Below are positions 16,281 to 23,348 of a stretch of DNA of 64,000 bases, piece after piece. The stretch is from Halegenticoccus soli (lineage in GTDB: Archaea > Halobacteriota > Halobacteria > Halobacteriales > Haloferacaceae). The DNA lies in contig NZ_PEND01000008.1 in the NCBI RefSeq assembly GCF_002844195.1, positions 1 through 64,000 of the forward strand, given 5' to 3'. Made by a program: the position numbers and the translations under genes. The notes under the pieces were generated by a model. That model did no database searches. It was not told where the DNA came from and saw only the letters and a program-made list of their open reading frames with translations. Numbering within the stretch: position 1 is the stretch's first letter; each line of letters starts with the position of its first letter.

Positions 16281-17624
16281 ATGAACCGAGAGAGCGCCGA
16301 ACCGCTGGTGCAGGAGCTGCCCGGAAGACGGGCGCGGGAATGGGTCGAGTACCACCATCGAGCCGCCGCCCCGAGCACGTACGTGTACGAGTTCGTCTGG
16401 GACCGCTCCGCCCCCGCGGAAGGGCCGTTCTGCACCGACGTCGACGGGAACGTGCTCATGGACTTCACGAGCCACGTCGCCGCCGCGCCGCTCGGGTACA
16501 ACAACCCGAAGGTGATGGACACCCTCCGGGAGTTCGACATCGGCGATCCGCTGAAGATCGCGGGGCAGGACTTCTACGTGAGCAACGGCGGCGATCCCGG
16601 CGACGAGCGGTTCCCCGGTCCGGCGGGGCTCATGAGCCGCCTCACCGAGCTCACGAGCCACTACGACCTGGACACGGTGTTCCTCTCGAACTCCGGCGCG
16701 GAGGCGGTCGAGAACGCGATCAAGATCTGTTACGACCGCGCCGACGGCGCGAAGTACGGCGTCACCTTCGAGGGCGGGTTCCACGGCCGGACGCTGGGCG
16801 CGCTGTCGCTCAACCGCTCGAAGGCGGTCCACCGCCGGAAATTCCCCGAGATCTCGGGGGTCGTCGACGTGCCGTACTGCGACGACCGCACCTGCGCGCC
16901 CGGAACCTGCGACTGCGGATTCTTCGTCGGGGACACCTCCCGCCTGCGCGAGAAACTCGATCCAGAGCGGGGGAACGTCGACCCCGAGGAGGTCGCCTAC
17001 GTCATCGTGGAGCCGATCCAGGGGGAGGGCGGCTACCGCGTTCCGAGCGAGGACTTCACGAGGGAGATCGCCGAGATCGTCGAGGAGTTCGACATCGCGC
17101 TCGTCGCCGACGAGATTCAGACCGGCGTCGGCCGCACGGGGAAGATGTGGGGGTCGGACCACTTCCCCATCGAGCCCGACGTGATCACGGCCGCGAAGGG
17201 GCTCCGCGTGGGGGCGACCATCTCCCGGTCGGACGTGTTCCCGGCGGAGAAGGGCCGCCTCTCGTCGACCTGGGGCGCGGGCGACGTGATCGCGTCGCTG
17301 CAGGGCGCGCTCACGCTCGACGCCATCGAGGAGTACGATCTGCTCGACAACGCGGTGGTGCGCGGTCGGCAGTTCAAAGAGACGATGCGGGACGCCGATC
17401 CGGAGGGCGTCGTCGACGTGCGCGGCAAGGGGCTGATGCTCGCGGTCGAGTTCGACACGAAGGAGCGCCGCGACGCGGTCATGGAGGCGGCGTTCGGGCG
17501 CGGCCTGCTCACCCTCTCGTGCGGGTACAAGGTCCTCCGGATCCTGCCGCCGCTGGACGTGACCGAGCGGGAGATCTCGCTCGGGAGCGACCTGCTGCTC
17601 GAAGCGATCTCGGACGTCGCCTGA
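16281..17624 (+). CDS. Class III PLP-dependent aminotransferase
   Basis: 447 residues, the normal length for the GabT/ArgD-like fold. Visible motifs are FLSNSGAEAVENAIK, FEGGFHGRTLGAL, VIVEPIQGEGG, VADEIQTGVGRTG and the PLP-lysine stretch ITAAKGLRVGA. Closest in feel are archaeal broad-range amino-acid aminotransferases/racemases and 4-aminobutyrate aminotransferases. The amino-group donor cannot be read. Odd: a four-cysteine insert C-x4-C-x4-C-x-C (YCDDRTCAPGTCDCG, residues about 200-215) that most class III enzymes lack and that could bind a metal. It stands alone, with a TATA-like GTCTTAAC upstream. Confidence 0.93.
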   Translation: MNRESAEPLVQELPGRRAREWVEYHHRAAAPSTYVYEFVWDRSAPAEGPFCTDVDGNVLMDFTSHVAAAPLGYNNPKVMDTLREFDIGDPLKIAGQDFYVSNGGDPGDERFPGPAGLMSRLTELTSHYDLDTVFLSNSGAEAVENAIKICYDRADGAKYGVTFEGGFHGRTLGALSLNRSKAVHRRKFPEISGVVDVPYCDDRTCAPGTCDCGFFVGDTSRLREKLDPERGNVDPEEVAYVIVEPIQGEGGYRVPSEDFTREIAEIVEEFDIALVADEIQTGVGRTGKMWGSDHFPIEPDVITAAKGLRVGATISRSDVFPAEKGRLSSTWGAGDVIASLQGALTLDAIEEYDLLDNAVVRGRQFKETMRDADPEGVVDVRGKGLMLAVEFDTKERRDAVMEAAFGRGLLTLSCGYKVLRILPPLDVTEREISLGSDLLLEAISDVA

Positions 17625-17676
17625 CGAAGCGGAGCGAAGGAACCGGCGGTAGACGAAAGCGCACCGGGGCCTCGGG

Positions 17677-17844
17677 TCAGACCTCCACCACGATCTGTTC
17701 GAGGTGTTCCGGAGACGCTTCCGCGTCGTGAGTGTTCCTCGCGTGTTGGCGGGCGAACTCGATCACTTCTCGTTCGTTCTCGGATCGGACCAGGAACTCG
17801 CAGTCTTCGAATCCGGCGTTGATGCAGCTGATCTCTTTCACCAT
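17677..17844 (-). CDS. DUF1059 domain small protein
   Basis: A 55-residue protein starting MVKEISCINAGFEDCEFLVRS. The pattern C-x-x-A-G-x-x-C followed by E-x-E-V and a helix ending RQHARNTHD is diagnostic of DUF1059. The two cysteines could bind metal, and the function is unknown. It is convergent with the aminotransferase gene. Confidence 0.85.
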   Translation of the reverse strand: MVKEISCINAGFEDCEFLVRSENEREVIEFARQHARNTHDAEASPEHLEQIVVEV

Positions 17845-18161
17845 GGTAACGCACCTCAATGGATGGCGGTAGACGTTGGCTTTGCGGTGGCGTAGTTCGT
17901 TCTGTCGGCCGTAGCTCGCCTTCGTCGCTTTCGACTTCGTCGAAACACCATCGGAGTAGGATCGGTGCGCGGCGTCGCGGCGTTCCATCGCCGCGACCCG
18001 TCGCGCGAGGGCTGACCGAGGGAGCGGAGCGACCGAGGGAGGCGGCTGGGGAGGACGAGGCCGAGAGCGTGTCGCGCCGCCGCGCGCGACTCGCGCCGCG
18101 GGCCTGGCGGACATGCAAAGGGCGAGGCGCGCGCCGCCGCCGGGCGCGCGCCGAGGGCTTT
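17845..18161. other. Gene-free interval
   Basis: 317 bp with no convincing reading frame on either strand. The right part holds a short direct repeat (GACCGAGGGAGC and CGACCGAGGGAG near 18012-18038), a typical low-complexity haloarchaeal spacer. The AT-richer left end probably contains the promoter of the DUF1059 gene. Confidence 0.4.
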
Positions 18162-18485
18162 TTACATTTGATATCGCCGCTCGTCGTCCCGCTGTGGGTA
18201 CTGATCGCGCCCGGTCATCTCGTCGTAGGTCATCCCCGAGAGGTACTCGTCGTAGGTCACGTCGTAGCTCCCGCGGAGCTGGAAGTCGAGATCCCCGGTG
18301 TCGACGGTCGAGCGGAAGAGCACGTGGATCCCGCGGCGGACGAGCTCGTCGAAGTCGTCCATGCCGAACGCCGCCGCGAGCATCGCGAGTTCGTTCTTCG
18401 TCTCCCGATCGAGATCGACGGACAGCGTATCGTCGAGGTCGCCGTAAACCGACTTGACGTCGTCGTTCAGCTTGTCGAGGCTCAT
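18162..18485 (-). CDS. Conserved haloarchaeal hypothetical protein (107 aa)
   Basis: The 107-residue product starts MSLDKLNDDVKSVYGDL. The first 60 residues (DLDRETKNELAMLAAAFGMDDFDELVRRGIHVLF) look like a ribbon-helix-helix-type or helical pairing domain. The C-terminus is Tyr/Asp-rich (SYDVTYDEYLSGMTYDEMTG). I do not recognise a named family. It could be a small DNA-binding or adaptor protein. It stands alone, 116 bp from the next gene on the same strand. Confidence 0.65.
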   Translation of the reverse strand: MSLDKLNDDVKSVYGDLDDTLSVDLDRETKNELAMLAAAFGMDDFDELVRRGIHVLFRSTVDTGDLDFQLRGSYDVTYDEYLSGMTYDEMTGRDQYPQRDDERRYQM

Positions 18486-18601
18486 GTGGGGTCGGAAGGT
18501 CGGACGCCGAATACCCCTTTCGGCTTTCCGTTCCGGGAGGCGCGGCGGCGCGGGCGGACGGCGCTCGCGACACGGACCGCCGTCGCTCGCGGGTCGTTCG
18601 G

Positions 18602-18883
18602 TCACGCGTCGTCGTCCTCGGGCGGGAACAGCTGTTCGTCGCAGTTGGGACAGCGATCGAGCGCCGCGGCGATCGTCGCGCCGCACCCGGGGCACTCGAC
18701 GGTCTCGAAGTCCGCGTCGGACGAGCCCTCGCGGAGGTACCGCACGGCCGTGCTCACGAGGATCATCGAGGTGCCGAGGAGAACCCACGCGAACGGCCCG
18801 AAGATCAGGAGCACGAGGAACAGCGCGGGGAGGAGCACGATCCCCACGCCGGTGAGCACGAGCCTGCGAACCAGAGCGCCCAT
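18602..18883 (-). CDS. Small membrane protein with a zinc ribbon
   Basis: 93 residues. Two N-terminal transmembrane helices (residues about 5-45) are followed by a C-terminal zinc ribbon (CPGCGATIAAALDRCPNC) and an acidic tail, so the ribbon should face the cytoplasm. Such membrane-anchored ribbons are common in haloarchaea with no known role. It is divergent from mutY, and the 98 bp between them carry both promoters. Confidence 0.75.
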   Translation of the reverse strand: MGALVRRLVLTGVGIVLLPALFLVLLIFGPFAWVLLGTSMILVSTAVRYLREGSSDADFETVECPGCGATIAAALDRCPNCDEQLFPPEDDDA

Positions 18884-18981
18884 GCGGGCACTCTATGCAA
18901 CGGGCGCATAAGCTTTTTCGAGCGTCGGCGTCGGGCGGGCGAATCAGCACCCCTAAGCGAGGGGCCGACCTAGGTCGGGCG

Positions 18982-19902
18982 ATGACCGAGAGCGCGCCCG
19001 CGCTTGCGGCGGACGCCGACCTCGACGCGATCCGCGAGGCGCTGATCGAGTGGTACGAGGCCGACCACCGGGAGTTTCCGTGGCGGCGCACGGACGATCC
19101 CTACGCGATCCTCGTCTCCGAGGTGATGAGCCAGCAGACGCAGCTCGACCGGGTCGTCGAGGCGTGGGAGGCGTTCCTCGACCGCTGGCCGACGGTGGAG
19201 GCGCTCGCCGCGGCCGATCGGGGGGACGTGGTGGCGTTCTGGACCGGGCACAGCCTGGGGTACAACAACCGCGCGAAGTACCTCCACGAGGCGGCGAAGC
19301 AGGTCGTCGAGAAGTACGACGGGTCGTTCCCGCGGACGCCCGAGGAGCTTCAAGAGCTGATGGGCGTCGGCCCGTACACGGCGAACGCGGTGGCGAGCTT
19401 CGCGTTCAACGAGGGCGACGCGGTCGTCGACACCAACGTGAAGCGCGTGCTCCACCGCGCGTTCGACGTGCCCGACGACGACGCCGCGTTCGAGGCGGCG
19501 GCGCGGGACCTCATGCCGGGGGGGCGATCCCGCGTGTGGAACAACGCGATTATGGAACTCGGTGGCGTCGCCTGCGGGAAGACGCCCCGGTGCGACGAGG
19601 AAGGCTGTCCGTGGCGGCGGTGGTGCAACGCCTACGAGACGGGCGACTTCACCGCGCCGGACGTTCCGACACAACCGAGCTTCGACGGGAGCCGCCGGCA
19701 GTTCCGCGGACGTGTGGTTCGACTCCTCGGCGAACATGACGAGATGGATCTGGACACGCTTGGGCACCGGATTCGAGTGGATTACACACCCAACGGTGAA
19801 CACGGGCGAGAGTGGCTTCGAGATCTCCTTTCAGACCTTTCTGATGACGGTCTCGTCCAGATTGAGGAAGGAAACGATCAGACAACTGCCCGACTCCGAT
19901 AA
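18982..19902 (+). CDS. mutY: A/G-specific adenine glycosylase
   Basis: Base-excision repair enzyme that removes A opposite 8-oxoG. The 306-residue protein has EFPWRRTDDPYAILVSEVMSQQT (catalytic Glu), the HhH motif ELMGVGPYTANAVASFA with catalytic Asp in AVVDTNVKR, and four Cys for the 4Fe-4S cluster, spaced C-x5-C-x4-C-x5-C instead of the usual C-x6-C-x2-C-x5-C. The C-terminal 8-oxoG-recognising MutT-like domain is reduced to a winged-helix-like tail of about 80 residues. From about 19690 the base composition falls sharply, matching the island downstream, so the 3' end may have been replaced by recombination. Confidence 0.93.
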   Translation: MTESAPALAADADLDAIREALIEWYEADHREFPWRRTDDPYAILVSEVMSQQTQLDRVVEAWEAFLDRWPTVEALAAADRGDVVAFWTGHSLGYNNRAKYLHEAAKQVVEKYDGSFPRTPEELQELMGVGPYTANAVASFAFNEGDAVVDTNVKRVLHRAFDVPDDDAAFEAAARDLMPGGRSRVWNNAIMELGGVACGKTPRCDEEGCPWRRWCNAYETGDFTAPDVPTQPSFDGSRRQFRGRVVRLLGEHDEMDLDTLGHRIRVDYTPNGEHGREWLRDLLSDLSDDGLVQIEEGNDQTTARLR

Positions 19903-19944
19903 CCCGGTTCGGATTCGCTGGACTAATCTCCCAGAGCCACAGAC

Positions 19945-19952
19945 CGACTCAC
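19945..19952. repeat. Left copy of 8-bp target-site duplication
   Basis: CGACTCAC directly abuts the left terminal repeat of the 648-bp element and is identical to 20601-20608. Confidence 0.75.
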
Positions 19953-20600
19953 GGCTCTGTTGAAGTCATTTAAATCTGACAATACCGGTGTGCTGAATAG
20001 AGGGCGCGTACGCACCGGAGCGATGGGGAGCACTCTCCCAGTAAGGCTCGCGCTGTTTCAGTCTTCGACCGGGGCGTGTTCATCGTAGTACCGCACGAGA
20101 ATGGCAAGGTACACGAGTTTGCACGTAAGCGCGATCCCACCACCAAGCGCCGTCACCCGTGGATTGCGCTTGTACGCGCCGTAGAGACCATAGCAGTACG
20201 CGACGGCGTTCAGCTCGTTGAGAACACCGGGTAGGTTGGCCTCAAATACCTCGTGATCGTCTTCGAGCCAGAGTTGCTCTCCGAGGACGCTCCGGCTTAT
20301 CCACGCGTCCTTGTTCTCCGGCTCCGGGAAAAGAATTGGATTGATGACGACGTAGAGCAGCGTCAAACCGACCATCCGCCAGTCACGACGGTACAGGCCG
20401 AGTAGTAAGACTGGCCCCATTGGGAGACGGGTATATCCACTCCACGGATTCGTGTGTCGTGCCCAAAACTCATCACTGAGAACGTCGGTAAGCGCCATAG
20501 AGTCAGGTACGCGAAAGCCTCGTATCAATTTGCTGTATACTCCCTCTGCGTTCAACACGATTACTGAAACCTATCACCAATTGAGGGTTTCAACAGAACC
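19953..20600 (-). mobile_element. 648-bp IS6-like non-autonomous element carrying a DUF6653 gene
   Basis: The ends are imperfect 15-bp inverted repeats, GGCTCTGTTGAAGTC at left and GGTTCTGTTGAAACC (complement of the right end), matching at 12 of 15 positions. An exact 8-bp direct repeat CGACTCAC sits immediately outside each end (19945-19952 and 20601-20608). The GG-x-x-CTGTTG terminus and the 8-bp target duplication are the pattern of IS6-family elements. No transposase is present. The only gene inside encodes a membrane protein, so this is a cargo-bearing MITE-like element that would need a transposase in trans. Confidence 0.75.
20058..20498 (-). CDS. DUF6653-like membrane protein carried by the mobile element
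   Basis: 146 residues. The N-terminus DEFWARHTNPWSGYTRLP is followed by three or four hydrophobic helices, one being GLTLLYVVINPILFP. The HANPWSG-like motif and helix order match what I remember as DUF6653, a family of unknown function common in haloarchaea. The ATG at 20498 is preferred over the TTG at 20558, and a TATA-like GAGTATACA lies upstream (about 20536-20544). The gene lies wholly between the terminal repeats of a 648-bp element and is less G+C-rich than the chromosome. It is not a transposase. Confidence 0.7.
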   Translation of the reverse strand: MALTDVLSDEFWARHTNPWSGYTRLPMGPVLLLGLYRRDWRMVGLTLLYVVINPILFPEPENKDAWISRSVLGEQLWLEDDHEVFEANLPGVLNELNAVAYCYGLYGAYKRNPRVTALGGGIALTCKLVYLAILVRYYDEHAPVED

Positions 20601-20608
20601 CGACTCAC
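20601..20608. repeat. Right copy of 8-bp target-site duplication
   Basis: CGACTCAC directly abuts the right terminal repeat of the 648-bp element and is identical to 19945-19952. Joining the flanks restores an uninterrupted sequence. Confidence 0.75.
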
Positions 20609-20668
20609 ATAGGTGATGCGCGTATCAGTAGTACCGTCTGAACGTACTGGTCCACCTCTGGGTGTAGT

Positions 20669-20679
20669 GTGTTTTAATT
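20669..20679 (+). promoter_or_regulatory. Probable TATA box of the Doc/Fic-like gene
   Basis: TGTTTTAATTC is centred about 30 bp before the ATG at 20704, which suggests a leaderless transcript. Confidence 0.45.
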
Positions 20680-20703
20680 CGGTCTATCGCCTACGCTGAT
20701 GGG

Positions 20704-21552
20704 ATGACTGCCCGTGTCTATTACCATCATCCCGAGGATTCTCAATATTCTCTCGCGTATGTCACTCAGAACAGGGATGAGATAACGACATCCGGGCAAA
20801 ATGCGATCATTGAGCACTACGATTTCGATGAGGAGTTCTTTGTGCTGTATACGAATCGTGGGGCGAGTGGTACGGTTGAGGACCTTGACGACGAATTCGA
20901 AGACGTACTCGATGAGATGTCACCACAGGATCGGACGATCACCGTACGGTTGCTCCAGATCTTCGAGGAGATCGTCGAGGAAAAGGAACTGGAAGAAGAA
21001 GAGAAGCTGGAGATCTACAAGCAGATCGAATTAGAGCGGATTCCCGATGCTATCGCACGCGTCGATTGGACCGGTACCGCCGTCGATGTCGCAGGGCAGC
21101 TTATGTCTACGCTTATTCTGAAACACGCGCTGCCCAACGCGAACCACCGGACTTCGATCAGTATAGCTCAGTGGTACTTAGAGAGCATCAAAACCGGGTT
21201 TTCGTTTCCTGACTTTGCGACCGAAGCGTACGACTGGGAGACGTGGGTCAATGAGTACATTACAGAATCGAAGCGGCTTCTCACGGTTCGGCGGAATACG
21301 ACGGCGTTCTCGTTACTCTCTGAGTGGGGGTGTGACACCGTTATACGGAAGAATGGCATCGAGATCGTTCTTGCAGAGTACGACCTCGATTTCACCCGTT
21401 CAGAAGCTTACGTGCACTATGGGGATATGCATACCGAACTCTGTACGGACTTCCTCATTGAATCCGTCACGCGTGCTGGACACGACGAGCTCATCAGTAC
21501 CGAAGGTATCGGAAAAGCGGAGTTTGTCTCGTTTCTCGAAGAGGCAGAATAA
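20704..21552 (+). CDS. Doc/Fic-like protein with a modified active-site motif
   Basis: 282 residues, AT-rich. The central helix pair contains HALPNANHRTSISIAQWYLE, which lines up with the Doc/Fic motif H-x-F-x-D-x-N-K-R-T. The His, Asn and Arg are kept, but the acidic metal ligand is Asn and the Lys is His. Upstream helices are acidic (ELEEEEKLEIYKQIELERI). Fic proteins transfer AMP to targets and Doc phosphorylates EF-Tu. Whether this one is active is unclear. No Phd-type antitoxin precedes it, but a 34-aa gene lies just after it on the opposite strand. The family assignment rests on this one motif. Confidence 0.5.
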   Translation: MTARVYYHHPEDSQYSLAYVTQNRDEITTSGQNAIIEHYDFDEEFFVLYTNRGASGTVEDLDDEFEDVLDEMSPQDRTITVRLLQIFEEIVEEKELEEEEKLEIYKQIELERIPDAIARVDWTGTAVDVAGQLMSTLILKHALPNANHRTSISIAQWYLESIKTGFSFPDFATEAYDWETWVNEYITESKRLLTVRRNTTAFSLLSEWGCDTVIRKNGIEIVLAEYDLDFTRSEAYVHYGDMHTELCTDFLIESVTRAGHDELISTEGIGKAEFVSFLEEAE

Positions 21553-21557
21553 CTGCG

Positions 21558-21662
21558 TTAGTCTTGGAGGTCTGCGACGGTGCGTCCGAGCTCCCGGGCG
21601 TGTTCGCTCTCGCTTACGTCGTACCGCTCTTCTATTGAGCGGAGTTGTTCTTGAAAGGTCAT
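21558..21662 (-). CDS. 34-aa helical protein, possible partner of the Doc/Fic-like gene
   Basis: The ORF encodes MTFQEQLRSIEERYDVSES followed by 15 more residues ending VADLQD, all predicted as two short charged helices. The case for a real gene is unusually good: GGAGG (minus strand, 21671-21675) sits 8 nt before the ATG, and a TATA-like AATTAAAATA (21685-21694) sits about 25 bp upstream of the ribosome binding site. It is convergent with the Doc/Fic-like gene, 5 bp apart. An antitoxin or inhibitor role is only inferred from position and size. Confidence 0.5.
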   Translation of the reverse strand: MTFQEQLRSIEERYDVSESEHARELGRTVADLQD

Positions 21663-22085
21663 CGTTGGTGCCTCCAGTCGAGCCTATTTTAATTGATGCG
21701 GTTCCTGCATAAGAACCTTTTCCGATTACCAAGGGTAGTGTTCAGAAGATCGAAATGTCGGAATCGACATTAAGAGGTCCTCGAAGGCCCCAACCGTCTC
21801 GACTACCGCGGTTCGCTGCAGTCCTCGTCGCCCGCGGTGCTCGCTCCTGCGGTCCTTGCTTCGCCGGGGGTCGTCGAGACGATGGCCCGTTTCATCCCCA
21901 CCATAGGCGGCATCTCGGCCCGCAATCGCTTATCTGAATACCGCCATTATAATGAGATGATGGTCTCATCAGTCTCTCCGGTGTGTCTGCTACATACGTA
22001 CGTGGCAAGCGGTCTTCTAATCGTTTCATCAGAACTCAGTTGTATATAGATCTCAGCCCCCGGATGTGCGGTTGAGCGGATGGCA
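21663..22085. other. Gene-free interval with a GC-rich block inside AT-rich DNA
   Basis: 423 bp with no convincing gene. A GC-rich block (about 21790-21895) is bounded by a 9-bp inverted repeat CGTCTCGAC (21795-21803) and GTCGAGACG (21873-21881), which could be the remains of a small mobile element or a terminator-like structure. The left part carries the promoter of the 34-aa gene. Confidence 0.4.
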
Positions 22086-22334
22086 CTACTGAGTGGCGAG
22101 GGCAAGTAGGCCTAGCCCGAGGACAACACCGATGCCTACGCCTGCCCCGGTAGCAGCAGCACGTCGCACTTCGGGATCGGTATGAATCTCTTCGGCCAGA
22201 GCGTTCCCGACTCGCTTACCAGCTTCTTGACTAAACTCCCGGATAAGCACGTCCAAGGGGTTAGTGCCTTCGTGATGCTCTTGGATGCGGTTCTTGTTCT
22301 GTACCGTCGGAACGGTGGTGTTAGTGTTCTGCAT
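22086..22334 (-). CDS. Small membrane protein of the island (82 aa)
   Basis: 82 residues. A polar N-terminal half with NPLDVLIREFSQEAGKRVGNALAEEIHTDPEVRRAA is followed by one Gly-rich transmembrane helix (GAGVGIGVVLGLGLLALAT). No family recognised. The Gly-x-Gly helix resembles small tail-anchored or holin-like proteins, but that is speculation. Its ATG comes 2 nt after the stop of the damaged upstream gene, so the two were once translationally coupled. Confidence 0.55.
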   Translation of the reverse strand: MQNTNTTVPTVQNKNRIQEHHEGTNPLDVLIREFSQEAGKRVGNALAEEIHTDPEVRRAAATGAGVGIGVVLGLGLLALATQ

Positions 22335-22336
22335 TG

Positions 22337-22629
22337 TTATTCGGAATCATCAGTGGTATCTTCGTCACTATCTACAGAGCCAGACAACGAGCTGTCAAGC
22401 GGTTTCTCGCTATCATCGAACGAGAACCACCATCAGATTCAGTCGTCTCACTACTGTGTGACACTTGCTGCTTGGTCGTTCTCTCAGCGGTAGTAGACTC
22501 GTTAAACAGCCCACGAGCAATTTCTGCCGCTGACGTCTCCCGGTCACGAATACCTTCTGTCTCGATAACCATCCGAGCCAAGAGTCGGTCAACCTCGGTG
22601 ACCTCCTCCAGGGTGGACGCGACTTTCCG
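22337..22629 (-). pseudogene. Beheaded and frameshifted gene at the island edge
   Basis: Reading the minus strand from about 22629, one frame gives RKVASTLEEVTEVDRLLARM and further helical sequence with no start codon ahead of it (a stop codon lies immediately upstream). It continues to about 22430 and then runs into a basic, unnatural end stopping near 22372. A second frame opens at about the same place and gives a natural acidic Ser/Asp-rich tail ending DSDEDTTDDSE, whose stop lies 2 nt before the next gene. This suggests one gene that lost its 5' end at the island boundary and suffered a single-base shift near 22425-22435. The family is unknown. Confidence 0.4.
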
Positions 22630-22730
22630 ATTTTATAACTGATTTCGTGGCGAACGTATCTGCATGCGAAACGACCCAACGTCGCGGGCGAACGCCGCCG
22701 TTTTTGTGCCCCCGCGCCGATCGTTCGCGC

Positions 22731-23312
22731 ATGACGGACGTACACGTCGTCGCCCTCTCCGGCAGCCTCCGGCAGCGGAGCTACACGCGGCTCGGGCTCG
22801 AACGGGCCCTCCGCGGGGTCGAGGAGGCCGGCGGCACCGGCGCGCTGCTCGACCTGCGCGAGTACGACCTGCCGATGCTGAACGCCGATCTCGACGCGCA
22901 GGGGGACAGCGAGGGGCTCGTCGCCGCGGTTCGGGAGGCGGATTCGGTGCTGCTCGGCACGCCGATGTACCACGGCTCCTACTCGGGCGTCCTGAAGAAC
23001 GCGCTCGACTACTGCGGCTTCGACGAGTTCAGCGGCAAGACGGTGGGGTTGCTGGCGGTCTCCGGCGGGGCGTTTCCGGTGACGGCGCTCGAACACCTCC
23101 GGTCGGTCTGTCGGGCGCTCAACGCGTGGGTCATCCCGCACCAGGCCGCGATTCCGCGGGCGTCGAGCGCGTTCGAGGGCGGGGAGTTCGTCGACGACGA
23201 GCTCGAAAAGCGGGTCCGGATCCTCGGCGTCCGCGCCGTCCAGTACGCGCATATCGAACCCGATCCCGCGACGTTCGAGAGCGGGCAGAACACCGGCGCG
23301 CGCGGTAAGTGA
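22731..23312 (+). CDS. NADPH-dependent FMN reductase family protein
   Basis: 193-residue flavodoxin-like protein. It has the phosphate-binding loop ALSGSLRQRSYTRLGLERAL, LGTPMYHGSYSGVLKNALDYC (a family signature) and the strand VGLLAVSGGAFPVTALEHLR. It would reduce FMN, or quinone or azo substrates, with NAD(P)H in the cytoplasm. G+C returns to the chromosomal level here, so the right edge of the AT-rich island is just upstream. It is convergent with the glycosidase gene. Confidence 0.92.
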   Translation: MTDVHVVALSGSLRQRSYTRLGLERALRGVEEAGGTGALLDLREYDLPMLNADLDAQGDSEGLVAAVREADSVLLGTPMYHGSYSGVLKNALDYCGFDEFSGKTVGLLAVSGGAFPVTALEHLRSVCRALNAWVIPHQAAIPRASSAFEGGEFVDDELEKRVRILGVRAVQYAHIEPDPATFESGQNTGARGK

Positions 23313-23348
23313 CGCGTCGGAGGCGGACACGCCCGGCGTCGGTCTCGG

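Noticed and set aside
21888-21902. GTTTCATCCCCACC resembling a haloarchaeal CRISPR repeat end
   Set aside because: A single occurrence with no repeats or spacers around it.
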